From: Lactobacillus johnsonii | GTDB taxonomy: Bacteria; Bacillota; Bacilli; Lactobacillales; Lactobacillaceae | DNA: 64,000 nucleotides | Direction: 5' to 3' | NCBI RefSeq assembly: GCF_013487865.1 | Contig: NZ_CP047409.1 | Span: 1,488,001-1,552,000, forward strand | In this document: piece by piece, positions 1 to 10,137 of the stretch | How the letters are laid out: each line of letters opens with the position of its first letter | Position numbering within the stretch: position 1 is the stretch's first letter | Made by a program: the position numbers and the translations under genes | The notes under the pieces: model-generated | Told to the model about the DNA's origin: nothing | What the model saw: the letters and a program-made list of their open reading frames with translations, nothing else | The model's database searches: none

Positions 1-1948
1 ACTCATTTACTGAATCTTTAGCCCATTCTGTATCTTTTGTGCTACAGAATTGCAATTCCATTTGATCCTTTAAATTAGTTTCTTGCTTAAACGCACCTTG
101 AGGATCCCAGATTGTGTCAATGATTGCATATTTGTTCTTAGACTTTTTAGGCATCTTTGCCATCCAGTCGTCTTTAGGAATATTGAATGAATATAGTCCC
201 CAATATTGACCATTGATGTAAACACCAATTGGGAATCCGTCTACCGCTCCATAAGTACCGCCAATTGATAGTTGTGGATCAGTTTCAGCTATAATACGAT
301 TTCCTGTATCGTCAACCAATTGGTCGCCATTAATATTGAGAATGCCTGTGTTCGCATTCTTATGCGTTCCACGAATCATACCCCATAATCTGGCACCAAC
401 TACATTTAACGCTTGTGATGGATCAGCATAATTAGCTTTGATAACATACTTATGATTTTTGCCATAGCCACTAATTCCTTCAAAGCTCTTGTCAAGGTTC
501 AAAGTATAGTTCTTTTTAGGCCAAGCAACACTTGAAGCACCTTGCACTTTAAACTTTTCTACAGTCCCAGAAACTCCATATGCTGGGAAACTATAAGTAA
601 CCTCGTTCTTCAAAGTCTTTGATTTATCTTTAAGCGATAGAATATTGCTACCCCAAAGGTAAAGAACTGGCATGCCATACTTTTCAGGCTTAAAACTAGT
701 AGCATTCTTAATTGCTTCTCCAACTGCTTGACCATCAGCTGGCAATCCTGCTTGCGTAAGAGTTACATCGGTTAGTGGCAGCCACTTATAACCACTGATG
801 CGATTGCCATAGTCATCCGTAATATGATTGCCAAAATCATCAACTAGCAAGATATCCATCAGATGACCAGCGCCCTCTAGGTTCTGAATATCAACGCTAT
901 TCTTCTTAATTCCTAGTGAATTAAGTTCAATATCATTGGTATTTTGATTGATTTTACCCTCTTGCTTTATCAAGTCTTCTTTAAGAGGTGCTAGTTCGGA
1001 GTTCTCAATACCGATTGCTTGATATGCACCACAATCTTTCCAAGCACCATAGAGATATATCCACTTGTGACCAGTATCTGCCGTGATGAAGATACCATCT
1101 GCACCATTAGGATAATTCTTAGTCAGCTCTCCAGCGTTTGCAACTGCAATAGGGTTAGTCTTCATTTGCGAAAGACGTTCATTGATTGCACTGTTCATCG
1201 TATCCATTCCTGTTTGGAATTCAGGTCTGGTTACGATATCATAGTTAGCAATTTGTTGTTGTGTACCAGCTAAATGCTGTGAGATATTTGCTTGTTCAGC
1301 GCGATTAGCTCTGATCTCGCCATTTAAAGCATCAATGTTATCTCTAGATGTTTGAAGAGATGTATTGATATTATTCTTTGTTTGGGCAACAAACTGATCT
1401 ACTTTTTGAGTACCATCAGCAACCATCTGATCAGTTTTAACTTCATACTCTCGCACTAATCTGTCTAACTCTGCACTGTAGTACTTTGAAGTCTCACCAA
1501 CTCTAAGGTCGTTACCTAAGACTTCAAAGACAATATTGACGCTTGTAAGAACGTTACCGTTAGTATCTTTAAGTCCAAAGTGGCCTTTAAAAATCCCTTC
1601 TTGAGGAAACATTTGATCTTCAAGAATGTAGTCCATGAATCCACCGTCATGACCGTTATCAGTTGATCCTTGCCACTCACGATAAAGTGCGTCTGGTGCC
1701 ATAACGATCTCTTTTGTATCTGGTTCTTCATAGTGTTTTCCAACCATACCCTGAATAAAGGGAATAAAGCCGTGAACGTTCATTACACGCCCTTGGTCAT
1801 ACCATTTTAGAGTAAGAATTTTTCCGTTATCTCCTACTCTTGTTTTGAAGAAATTACTTAATCTGGCATAGTCTTCCCCTTCTTTTGCAATATCAGCAGG
1901 AAAGTAATATGGTTGCCCACCGTTATTAATTGTTGGCATATTATTCAT
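1..1948 (-). CDS. Phage baseplate protein with BppU-like N-terminus and CotH-like domain (3' end cut off)
   Basis: The frame is open from ATG at 1948 to the left edge, giving at least 649 residues without a stop. Roughly the first 150 residues look like the BppU-type domain that docks receptor-binding proteins on siphophage baseplates. A polar coiled-coil stretch follows at about 150-240. From about residue 425 the pattern VQGASS..WPKKNYTLNL, then a lysine-rich KYVIKANY and a NVVGARLWG segment, resembles CotH-kinase-like domains seen in phage and spore-coat proteins. A GGAGGTG ribosome site (1960-1966) sits 11 bases before the ATG, which overlaps the upstream stop as TAATG. The role is probably adsorption; any kinase activity is inference. 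It is partial only because the window ends. Confidence 0.8.
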   Translation of the reverse strand, partial: MNNMPTINNGGQPYYFPADIAKEGEDYARLSNFFKTRVGDNGKILTLKWYDQGRVMNVHGFIPFIQGMVGKHYEEPDTKEIVMAPDALYREWQGSTDNGHDGGFMDYILEDQMFPQEGIFKGHFGLKDTNGNVLTSVNIVFEVLGNDLRVGETSKYYSAELDRLVREYEVKTDQMVADGTQKVDQFVAQTKNNINTSLQTSRDNIDALNGEIRANRAEQANISQHLAGTQQQIANYDIVTRPEFQTGMDTMNSAINERLSQMKTNPIAVANAGELTKNYPNGADGIFITADTGHKWIYLYGAWKDCGAYQAIGIENSELAPLKEDLIKQEGKINQNTNDIELNSLGIKKNSVDIQNLEGAGHLMDILLVDDFGNHITDDYGNRISGYKWLPLTDVTLTQAGLPADGQAVGEAIKNATSFKPEKYGMPVLYLWGSNILSLKDKSKTLKNEVTYSFPAYGVSGTVEKFKVQGASSVAWPKKNYTLNLDKSFEGISGYGKNHKYVIKANYADPSQALNVVGARLWGMIRGTHKNANTGILNINGDQLVDDTGNRIIAETDPQLSIGGTYGAVDGFPIGVYINGQYWGLYSFNIPKDDWMAKMPKKSKNKYAIIDTIWDPQGAFKQETNLKDQMELQFCSTKDTEWAKDSVNE

Positions 1949-2322
1949 TAGTCAAGTTTCACCTCCTCAGCAATTTGACTATGATTCTCTTGATTAGAAC
2001 TAATTGTTTGAACTGCTGTAGCCCCATCGCCAAAGACGGCAACGTTGAGCTTGTCAATCTGTTTATTAATCGTTCCAATATCTCGTTTAACTTCTGCAAC
2101 TTCACTAGGCAAAACTTCCAATGCCGTAACTCGCTTGCTTAGATTGCTTAAATCACTCTCAACCTTATCCACCTTTTGAGCTTGTGTCATACAGTACTCT
2201 AACCCTTGTGCCATAGCTTCACGGACATCAACGCCAAATTTCTTATGTCGGATAGCGTCCGCAATTTGTTGTGGCGTTAACTGTTTGCCATCTATGTGGC
2301 TGTTGTCAAAATAATTAGCCAT
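1948..2322 (-). CDS. Small coiled-coil phage baseplate-region protein
   Basis: A 124-residue protein. The first 50 residues include LTPQQIADAIRHKKFGVDVR, a pattern common in small proteins encoded beside phage tail-fibre genes. The middle (about 50-95) is a heptad-like, charged coiled coil. It overlaps neither neighbour by more than a few bases: its start touches the stop of the tail lysin gene and its stop overlaps the ATG of the BppU-like gene. This tight packing suggests translational coupling and a structural role at the tail tip, perhaps as a linker or fibre chaperone. No enzymatic motif is visible and no specific family name can be given with confidence. Confidence 0.7.
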   Translation of the reverse strand: MANYFDNSHIDGKQLTPQQIADAIRHKKFGVDVREAMAQGLEYCMTQAQKVDKVESDLSNLSKRVTALEVLPSEVAEVKRDIGTINKQIDKLNVAVFGDGATAVQTISSNQENHSQIAEEVKLD

Positions 2323-4694
2323 TACTCTCTCCCTTCCTGCTCTAATTTATCTACTTTTTCACTTACTGCTTTTAGCTGTTCGGATGTCGCATACTTGTTT
2401 GGCAGATCATCAATAATTTTTTTGATTTCAGCATAATCTTTCAAGTGCTTGTCTAACTCATCCTTGATATATTTAGCATCAAAATTACTCTGTTCAGACA
2501 CTTGGTTAATGCTTTGATTAACCTGATTATTATTGCTCTCAACACTCATTGCACCCGATGAAAGATTAGCAATAGTAAGTGATTGCTGAGCTAGTGTTTT
2601 TTGAATTGATTGAAACCGTGCATTGATCTTTTTGCTGTCTTCAATCTGATAGTCAGTCAAACTCTTAGCAACATCAGCGATCTTTAAGCTACTATTTCTC
2701 TCGTGAGCGAAATCAATATCTTTCTCGACTACTTGAAGTAATTGAGCTGTCTTAGATACCTGTGGATTGACGAACTGATAAGAGTCGCCAACCTTAAAAC
2801 GATCAAATTCTGGTAGCTCTAATGCTGAAACTTCAAAAGAGTTCTTTGTGACGTGCCGTTTCTCATTAGCAAGCCACTTCTCGCCCATCTGCTTAATTTG
2901 AGCTGGATCTTGCAAGTCATCAAAGATCTGCGTTCCTTCAATCACACCAAACTGCTTAATTAAGTCAGCATCTTCGATATAATCCTTACCACCATTGACG
3001 CTGGTAATGTTAAATCTAGGCTGGGGGCTTTCATCTTCATAGGTCTTAGAGTGATTATCACTATCGCCTTTTTGACCGCCCTCTTTAATAAGCTTCAACG
3101 GGTCTAGCCAAGCCCAGTTAGGATCGAAAGAATGACCTTTTGTGTAACCCTCATACCATGATTTCTTGGTTACACCTATATGAACGTGACTAGTATCACG
3201 TATCCCAATCACATCGCCAGTCTTAATCGTTTGTCCTTGACTAACTTTGATGTTTCCACGACTTGAAAAAGCTTCTTGGTAAACAATGTCATATCCATCT
3301 CTTGAATGAGTAACTACATACCAGCCAATATAACCATCATTGCCGATTCTAGTTACTGTACCACCGTGAATTGCATGTACTTCACTTCCAGGGTGGTCAA
3401 TGCTACCGAAGTCTAAACCATCGTGAAAGTTATTAGTTCTACCGTTGCCAGCATGAACACCAAAAAGTTGTGCGTCCATGAAATGACCTTCGCCAACTGA
3501 TGGAAACGGCCAACCCCAAGAGTTAAGCGAACCCTTGTGAGTTGTCTTGACTTCGTCCATTCTTTTCGTGCCGTTTGGAGACCAAGAACGATAGATTTGC
3601 CACTTATCGACTTCGGACTTCCAATCATTCATATTGAAAAGCGCACACAATTGATCAAACCCTTGTTTCCAAGTTGTAAACGGCTTAACCATGTAATTTT
3701 GAAAAGTACCTTCTGTGAACTGTAATAATCCGGCACTTGGGTGACCGGCTCTAGCATTCGCATCCCAACCATTAACTGCTGTTTCAGAGCCACCACTTTC
3801 GCCTTTGATCATGTTTTTAATCTTCTGAACATATTCATCACTAATGGTTACGCCCATGACTTTACCAGCATTACGAATAGCCGGTCCCCAGTCACCATTG
3901 ACAGCATGAGTTACACCAGTAGCTACACCATTTTCATCAACAGTGTCATCATCACCCAGAGTGGTTTTAGGTGCTGGTTGCACTTTACCTAATGGGATTA
4001 ATCGAGTGATTATTCCTGTAGGGTCAATGGTTTGCTTAGCCGATAACATATTTTTACCAACAGAAATAGGAGTGTCCGCCTTGTGGGATACTCCTATTGT
4101 TTTGGTGTAATCAATGTAATTAGTCTGCTTATCGTGGTCGTATCGTACTCTGATATACCCACCAGTTTTGTTGATTAGCTGAGCGGTAATTGCTTCTTTG
4201 GTGGTTGGATAATCAATCTGCCTTTGAATGATACCCTCATTGTCTGAATAATCACAGTTGCCAAGCGTAAAATGCTTATAATTATCAGAAAATTGACCAT
4301 TATGTACCTTAATTAGCTTTTGCAAGTAAGCTTTAGCACTTGACCCAGAATCATTATCAAAGCGTTGAATACTATCCAGCAGATAAGCATCAATAGCTTC
4401 AAAAATATACTCACGAGTAAATCCACCATTAGAAGCCATTTCTTTGGTTGGCTTAATTGCTCGACCACGGAAGATAAGATCATCATCTTCATAAACTTCA
4501 ATGTGAGTTATTAATGGCTCAACACGATCATAGAGAGGATTTAACTGATTAACAGTAAGATCAAGATCATCAATATCTGTGAGCTTTAAATTAAGGCTAC
4601 CAGATACTAAATTCCTTGTTGCTAAGTTCTGGTCATACACGATAAAGCCACCCTTATCAGTTGGCTTATCGTATGCCACAATCCTATAGCCCAC
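2322..4694 (-). CDS. Tail-associated lysin / tail endopeptidase (Tal) with transglycosylase-like and M23 domains
   Basis: 790 residues. About 1-230 resemble the gp44/Tal-type platform of siphophage tail tips. Residues about 285-365 look like a soluble lytic transglycosylase fold, with GESGG (Glu299 as candidate catalytic acid) and AGLLQFTEGTF. Residues about 415-540 form a peptidase M23 domain: HDGLD gives zinc ligands His424 and Asp428, and HVHIG gives His503 and His505. The C-terminus (about 570-790) returns to structural sequence with coiled coils. Such proteins cut peptidoglycan locally so that DNA can be injected. It lies between Dit and the baseplate genes, the standard position. Both enzyme domains keep their key residues as read here, so both may be active. 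Confidence 0.9.
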   Translation of the reverse strand: MGYRIVAYDKPTDKGGFIVYDQNLATRNLVSGSLNLKLTDIDDLDLTVNQLNPLYDRVEPLITHIEVYEDDDLIFRGRAIKPTKEMASNGGFTREYIFEAIDAYLLDSIQRFDNDSGSSAKAYLQKLIKVHNGQFSDNYKHFTLGNCDYSDNEGIIQRQIDYPTTKEAITAQLINKTGGYIRVRYDHDKQTNYIDYTKTIGVSHKADTPISVGKNMLSAKQTIDPTGIITRLIPLGKVQPAPKTTLGDDDTVDENGVATGVTHAVNGDWGPAIRNAGKVMGVTISDEYVQKIKNMIKGESGGSETAVNGWDANARAGHPSAGLLQFTEGTFQNYMVKPFTTWKQGFDQLCALFNMNDWKSEVDKWQIYRSWSPNGTKRMDEVKTTHKGSLNSWGWPFPSVGEGHFMDAQLFGVHAGNGRTNNFHDGLDFGSIDHPGSEVHAIHGGTVTRIGNDGYIGWYVVTHSRDGYDIVYQEAFSSRGNIKVSQGQTIKTGDVIGIRDTSHVHIGVTKKSWYEGYTKGHSFDPNWAWLDPLKLIKEGGQKGDSDNHSKTYEDESPQPRFNITSVNGGKDYIEDADLIKQFGVIEGTQIFDDLQDPAQIKQMGEKWLANEKRHVTKNSFEVSALELPEFDRFKVGDSYQFVNPQVSKTAQLLQVVEKDIDFAHERNSSLKIADVAKSLTDYQIEDSKKINARFQSIQKTLAQQSLTIANLSSGAMSVESNNNQVNQSINQVSEQSNFDAKYIKDELDKHLKDYAEIKKIIDDLPNKYATSEQLKAVSEKVDKLEQEGRE

Positions 4695-5506
4695 TAAATC
4701 ATCTCCTCTCGCTTGAATTGGAAGTGAACTGTGCCGTTACCTGAAACAGTCAAACTGGTTACTCCAACTGGTAGCATTATTGTTACCTTAGTTGCGCCAG
4801 CCTGATCTAAATCAAGGTTGATATTAGATCCTGTTACCTTAACATTTCCAGTTACCGCAAAGCCTAGTTCTACCGGCTTAGAGCCGTAATTATCTAAGTC
4901 AGCTTTTGCAGAATTATTATTCACGTTAAAAGTGGTCTGTTGGTCTTGCCAATTGTCAAAATTAATCTCGTCCCAGATATCAGACCCTTCATAACTTCTA
5001 GCAATCGCATAAGGATAAGCCTTAAATTTAACTGTTGCTGTTAAAGTCCCGTTACTTTCATCATCAGAACACTCCACGCTTTCAGATTTAGCCGAAAAAC
5101 AAAAACCAGAATTGAAAGTATCATCAAGCTCTCTATATCCTGCTGCTTGCATAATTAGACGCTTGATTTCCTTTTCTTTGGCTTTTCTGTAAGAGTAATC
5201 TTCATCAACTAAAAGAAGCTCGTAAGTGATCTCACGGGCTTCAAAAAATCTTTGATTATCTAAGTTAGAAAAATCTTCCTCGCCTTGCGAATAAGGAACT
5301 GAATAAGTGATCTCTTTTTCCTTAGGTGTTGGTGCATCCCTCTTAGTAAGCCACCAGCCTTTATCAGCAGAATTGAAATTAGCAAAAGTAAAATCTTCAT
5401 CAGGAGCACGAACCATAACCGGCGAGGTTTCGATTGTGTCATGAAAAAAGCCATCATTCTCATATTGCTTATTAAACTGTGAAAAAATTCTATCTTCACG
5501 CATCAT
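4694..5506 (-). CDS. Distal tail protein (Dit)
   Basis: 270 residues, placed between the tape measure and the tail lysin, which is the conserved position of Dit. The N-terminal half carries the typical pattern of these proteins (FLDTIETSP-like opening, GWWLTKRDAPTPKEKEI, then REITYELLLVDEDY and a KEKEIKRLIMQAAGY helix). The C-terminal half is beta-rich, like the galectin-type domain of Dit. Dit forms the hexameric ring joining tail tube to baseplate. The first codons are ATG ATG; the gene overlaps the tape measure stop by four bases, so translation is probably coupled. Assignment rests on position and overall pattern. Confidence 0.82.
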   Translation of the reverse strand: MMREDRIFSQFNKQYENDGFFHDTIETSPVMVRAPDEDFTFANFNSADKGWWLTKRDAPTPKEKEITYSVPYSQGEEDFSNLDNQRFFEAREITYELLLVDEDYSYRKAKEKEIKRLIMQAAGYRELDDTFNSGFCFSAKSESVECSDDESNGTLTATVKFKAYPYAIARSYEGSDIWDEINFDNWQDQQTTFNVNNNSAKADLDNYGSKPVELGFAVTGNVKVTGSNINLDLDQAGATKVTIMLPVGVTSLTVSGNGTVHFQFKREEMI

Positions 5507-8500
5507 TTTGAAAACCTTTCATTTAGTGAAATATCACTACCAAATTTTCGATTATATACATCAGCTGTCGATCCAACTAATGCACCAGTATCCATTACTA
5601 TTTGCTGTTTTCTATCAAGCTTATTACTGATATTAGCAATTAAACCAAGTAACTGATTATTAGGATTAATGATAAGTTGACTACGAGTATCAAGAATAAA
5701 TCCAGCTTCGCCAGCTAATGTACTACGAACTCGTCCAATTAAATTCTGGGCACTCTTTTGCGCATCTTCTGTATATTCGTCAATACCAGAAGCAATTCCT
5801 TTAGCAAGCCATTGACCAACTTCTAATTTCATTACTCTAGAAGGTGAATTAATATCTGCTTTTCTTCGTGCTGCTGCAACAGCTTTTTGAACTGCACTTT
5901 CAGCGGCTCGTCTAATGGCTCCTGAGCCACTAGTAATACCTTCTGCAATTCCTTCTGCCAAATATTTACCAGTTGAATACATGTCACTGTGATAAGTTCT
6001 AGCACCACTATTTGCCGAACTTCCTAAATCTTTTCCAGTTGATCTCATTGCACTAGATTTAGACTTAAGACCACTTTGCATAGAACTTCCTAATGTAGTT
6101 CCAGCCCTTTTAGCTGAAGATTTTTTACTATTTAAACCACTAACTGCACTTGATCCTAATGAAGCGCCGGCTGAATGAGCGGATTCTTTACCGCTTCTAA
6201 CTCCAGACGCATAACTATTTGAAACTGATTTACCTGCAGACTTAATTGATCCAGTTGATGACTTCGCTCCACTAGCTGCTGCTTTTGGCAATTCTTTAGA
6301 TGCAGATGATACGGAACCTTTACCCGATTTAACACCAGACGAATATGCTGTAGCAGTTTTTTTACCTTCCGACTTAGCTTTAGCAGTATTAGCCTTTAAC
6401 CCTTTATCGGCTGCATCAGAAACTTTTTTAGCAGATTTTTGAACATTAGGAGCTTGCGAACTTAACCCATTAGAGATTTCTTTTGCTCTCTTGGTTCCTT
6501 CATCATTTGCGCCTTTTCCTTTTCCGCCACCTTTACGTTTAGACAGACCTTTATCAACTTTATCACTAATGTTTTCTCCGGCAGCCTCATAATTGCCACG
6601 TTTGATGGCATCTAAGAAACTCTTTTTGCCATCACTACCACCTTTAAACATCTTGGCTGGTAATTTACCCAAATCCTTCATAACTTGGTTATTCATTAAG
6701 TTACCAGCTTTTTCTAAATCTCCGGAAGCTACAGCGTTTAAGAAGTTTTGTGTTCCTTGTTTTCCAGCTGTTCCAAAGTACTGAGCCATTACCTGCATAC
6801 GTTCCCACATCGTAGCTGAATGTTGATTAATTTCACTCAACATTTCTTCTAAGCCTTGAGTGGTACTAATTTTCATCTTATTTAATGCTTGTGTGAAAGT
6901 CTTATGAGTTAGCTGACCGGAACGAGCCATTGACTCAACAATTTGAGTATTGTTATTGTCAATCTCTTGCAGTTTTTTCTGATCGCTTTGTTTTAAAGCG
7001 TCTAATTGCATTTGATAGCCATTCTTTTCAGTTTCGGTTTTGGCACTAGCTAACTTTTGTTCTAAGTCCTTTTCACGTTGTGCATTAGCTTCATGTTCTG
7101 AATACAAAGCATTATTTTGTTGCTTTATTGCAGCGATCTGTCTGGTTGTATCTTCTTTAGTCCACTTTTCATGATTATCAATCTTAAGTCTAAAAGCTCT
7201 TAATTCCATATTGGATTGATCAATTAAAGCTTGTGCAACTGCCTCATTTTGATCTTTAAGGGCTTGCTTTTGCTCATCAGTTAATTTCTGACCATTAGAA
7301 GCAACTCCAGATTGCAGCATTTTATTATTGTCATTCATAATTTGCTGCATTTGATCAGCGCCCTTAGATTGGTCGCTTAGCATTTCATTAATAGCAGCAG
7401 CTCGTAACTTCCGCTGATTTTCTCCGCTTTCTTTTGTTGCTTGCTCCATTAAGGCACTGGATTTCTTTTGAATCTCTTGCTGTTTAGAACTCCATGATTT
7501 TAATAAAGTTTCGCTGGTTGAAACATATCCTTTCATCCCATCATCAGAACCAAAGGCTGACTTCATCGATTCGACGACTTGGTCAAAACTTTCTTTATTA
7601 GCCTTATTATCATTTTGCATAGATTTAGAGGCTTCAGACCACGCCTTTTGAAAATCTTTTGCTTTTTCTGCATCATCATCTGTCGATTTACCAACTTGCT
7701 TTAAAGCATTAACAGTTTTAGCAGTGGCACTATTATTAGCTAAGTTCTGCCATTGCTTACCAATATCAGAAATTCCATCTTTAATAGCACCTACTGATCC
7801 TTTAGCACTTTCAGCGGCGCCCTTAAAGTCGCCTTTAAAGAACTTTCCGATAGCCTCTCCACCTTTTGCAATAGCGGTAATTAAAGCTTTAATTGCAATA
7901 ACAATTGTGGAGATACCTGTGATTACAGTTCTAATAGTATCAATCGCACCAGCGACTACCAACATAATCGCTGATAAAGCAACCAATAAAGTACCACCAA
8001 TAACTATTGCAATTCCTTGCAAAACTGGTTTCAGGGCTTCTAATACTACTTTTAAGGCATTGATTATCGGACTAACTGTACTTTGCATACTAGAAAAGCT
8101 TTGACTAACACCAGAAACAAAACTAGAAACAACTCCACGAATATTCATAAAGTTGTTTTTCCACATTACAGTAAAAGCCACAACTGCAGCAGTTATTGCA
8201 GCAAGTACGATTCCAACTGGACCAAGTGCAGCAGTAAGCGATGCACCAAATGTTCGTGCAACACCCAAAACCCTACCTAACCCGCTAGTAATTGCAGCAA
8301 TAGGATTTTGAAAAACGGAAAGCAACATAGGCCCAATTGATCTTAGAGAAGAAAATGAAGCTCTAATTCCAGTTCCCATTGTTTTAAAAATAGAAACTAT
8401 CCTAGAGACAACGGTTCTAGCAATCGTTTGCATTGAACTTCCTGCACTTAGAAGACTAGGTCCTATATTTCTAACTTGTGCGGTCGATTTTTCGACATTC

Positions 8501-10137
8501 GGACCTAATTTATTGAATTCTTCTTTGACAAGATTTAAACGATTTCTCAAAGGATTTAATGAACTACTTAAAGCATTTATTCCGCTAATAGATTCAGTAG
8601 ATTTAGTACTACTTTCTTCAATCTTAGTTAAAAGATTTGAAAGCTCCCTAGCAGTTGTCTGATCTTGCTTTCCCAATAAAGAAATAGCATTTCTTGCCTT
8701 ATTTATTGCAGTAGTTGATGCATTACTTTTAGTTCCTAATTTATCAATAATTGCAACTGCCTCGCTAATAGCATTCTTTGCCGTTTCACCAGCAGGCCCC
8801 ATTGTCTTGATATTATTAGACAACGCAAGTATACGAGCGCCAAAAGTTTGAAATTGAGTACCAATCCCAAAGAATTGAGTTAAACGAGCTGTAGCAGTAC
8901 TGATTCCACCAGCTAAACCTAAGAAAGGTTGAGCAATAGTATTAGAAATATTTATTGCAGTTTTAAATGCTAAAAATGCAGTAGTTGCACGTAATACTAT
9001 TGAAATTAAAGCGGCTACTTTAGTGCTATTTTGCTGAATAAAGTTAGCTAATCCTACTAGAGCCTGTGTTATCTGCTGAACTATTGCTCGAAATGTATTT
9101 AAAGCCGCGGCTTTATCGTTTTGCGCATACAGTAAGCCATAGGATTGAACTACACTCTCAATTGCTGATTTCCATGCTGGAAAAATCTGCATAATAGCAT
9201 CACGTAAAATATTAAAAATATTTCTAATTGTGGCTACTGATCCTTTAATTTGATTGCCTAATGCATCAAGATTTTCTTTAATTTTTGAAGAACTCTTGTT
9301 AATCCAACCTGCAAGATCTACACCAGTTGCCTTTTTTATAGTATTATCAATATCTTCAATGATATCCGCTAATCCGGCCTTGACACGGTTCTTCATATTG
9401 GCTACTGCTGTACCAATACCCGCAGTAGCATTTAACGCAGCTTCATGAAATCCTGTTGCACCTTGATCTAATTCAATAAAGCGATCATTCAATTGTTTCA
9501 TCGAAATCTGGCCGGATTGTACTTTAGAATACAAATCCTGCATTGAACCTGAGGCGATACCAAATGATTTAGCAACCTTTTGTAAAGCATATGGCATAGT
9601 TTCTTCAAGTGAGCGCCACGACATCATATCTACTTTTCCGGTAGATAACATTTGAGTATATTGGATCAAGCCACGACTTGCATCTTCAGCACTCGCGCCA
9701 GAAGCAATAAAGGCATCGTTTAAAGCTAAAGTTGATTTAGCAGCTTTATTAACATTATTTCCAACAGCTGGATAAAGCTTTTCGGTAGTGGAGGCAACTG
9801 TATCTAATGCTGTAGGTAATCCATCAACACCTTTTTTCAGCATATTAATTGCTGACGTACTTTCTTTAATTGGTGACCCCATTATCTTCATAATACGGGG
9901 AAAGTTTTGCAAGGTGTCAAATCTTGAAACAGCACCATCCAAAGAACTAGTCATTTCCTCCACACCTTTTGAAATAAGAGAAAATACTGCTGTTCCTTTT
10001 GCCATTTCGCCTAAACTTGCCGTTACCCGATTAGTATCATCAGAAAAACCTCTAATACGTGATCTCATTTGAGCAATAGCACTGGATATATTATCTCTAG
10101 CGCTAAAAGTCGCAGTAACTCCATAAGTATCAGACAT
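5503..10137 (-). CDS. Tape measure protein
   Basis: 1,544 residues, by far the longest gene of the prophage, in the expected place after the tail chaperones. The N-terminus (about 10-250) matches the tape-measure domain pattern (GATAEDASRGLIQYTQMLSTG, SWRSLEETMPYALQKVA). Residues about 350-780 hold several long hydrophobic segments that probably cross the host membrane during DNA entry. About 880-1150 is charged coiled coil. About 1190-1400 is a Ser/Gly/Lys-rich set of imperfect repeats of roughly 19-22 residues. The protein sets tail length; with the usual 1.5 angstrom per residue rule a tail of roughly 200 nm or a little more would be expected. No lysozyme domain is obvious. Confidence 0.93.
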   Translation of the reverse strand: MSDTYGVTATFSARDNISSAIAQMRSRIRGFSDDTNRVTASLGEMAKGTAVFSLISKGVEEMTSSLDGAVSRFDTLQNFPRIMKIMGSPIKESTSAINMLKKGVDGLPTALDTVASTTEKLYPAVGNNVNKAAKSTLALNDAFIASGASAEDASRGLIQYTQMLSTGKVDMMSWRSLEETMPYALQKVAKSFGIASGSMQDLYSKVQSGQISMKQLNDRFIELDQGATGFHEAALNATAGIGTAVANMKNRVKAGLADIIEDIDNTIKKATGVDLAGWINKSSSKIKENLDALGNQIKGSVATIRNIFNILRDAIMQIFPAWKSAIESVVQSYGLLYAQNDKAAALNTFRAIVQQITQALVGLANFIQQNSTKVAALISIVLRATTAFLAFKTAINISNTIAQPFLGLAGGISTATARLTQFFGIGTQFQTFGARILALSNNIKTMGPAGETAKNAISEAVAIIDKLGTKSNASTTAINKARNAISLLGKQDQTTARELSNLLTKIEESSTKSTESISGINALSSSLNPLRNRLNLVKEEFNKLGPNVEKSTAQVRNIGPSLLSAGSSMQTIARTVVSRIVSIFKTMGTGIRASFSSLRSIGPMLLSVFQNPIAAITSGLGRVLGVARTFGASLTAALGPVGIVLAAITAAVVAFTVMWKNNFMNIRGVVSSFVSGVSQSFSSMQSTVSPIINALKVVLEALKPVLQGIAIVIGGTLLVALSAIMLVVAGAIDTIRTVITGISTIVIAIKALITAIAKGGEAIGKFFKGDFKGAAESAKGSVGAIKDGISDIGKQWQNLANNSATAKTVNALKQVGKSTDDDAEKAKDFQKAWSEASKSMQNDNKANKESFDQVVESMKSAFGSDDGMKGYVSTSETLLKSWSSKQQEIQKKSSALMEQATKESGENQRKLRAAAINEMLSDQSKGADQMQQIMNDNNKMLQSGVASNGQKLTDEQKQALKDQNEAVAQALIDQSNMELRAFRLKIDNHEKWTKEDTTRQIAAIKQQNNALYSEHEANAQREKDLEQKLASAKTETEKNGYQMQLDALKQSDQKKLQEIDNNNTQIVESMARSGQLTHKTFTQALNKMKISTTQGLEEMLSEINQHSATMWERMQVMAQYFGTAGKQGTQNFLNAVASGDLEKAGNLMNNQVMKDLGKLPAKMFKGGSDGKKSFLDAIKRGNYEAAGENISDKVDKGLSKRKGGGKGKGANDEGTKRAKEISNGLSSQAPNVQKSAKKVSDAADKGLKANTAKAKSEGKKTATAYSSGVKSGKGSVSSASKELPKAAASGAKSSTGSIKSAGKSVSNSYASGVRSGKESAHSAGASLGSSAVSGLNSKKSSAKRAGTTLGSSMQSGLKSKSSAMRSTGKDLGSSANSGARTYHSDMYSTGKYLAEGIAEGITSGSGAIRRAAESAVQKAVAAARRKADINSPSRVMKLEVGQWLAKGIASGIDEYTEDAQKSAQNLIGRVRSTLAGEAGFILDTRSQLIINPNNQLLGLIANISNKLDRKQQIVMDTGALVGSTADVYNRKFGSDISLNERFSK

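Noticed and set aside
1019-1273. Open frame on the plus strand within the baseplate gene
   Set aside because: It lies fully antisense to a coding frame with clear BppU and CotH patterns and has no ribosome site.
1-2000. Holin and endolysin genes
   Set aside because: None is visible; in this phage type they follow the baseplate genes and must lie left of the window.
5260-5499. 79-residue minus-strand frame within dit
   Set aside because: It overlaps dit in another frame, has no family pattern, and its composition is that of a shadow frame.
7724-8104. 126-residue plus-strand frame in the tape measure gene
   Set aside because: It is antisense to the hydrophobic part of the tape measure, where complementary codons give long hydrophobic frames by chance.
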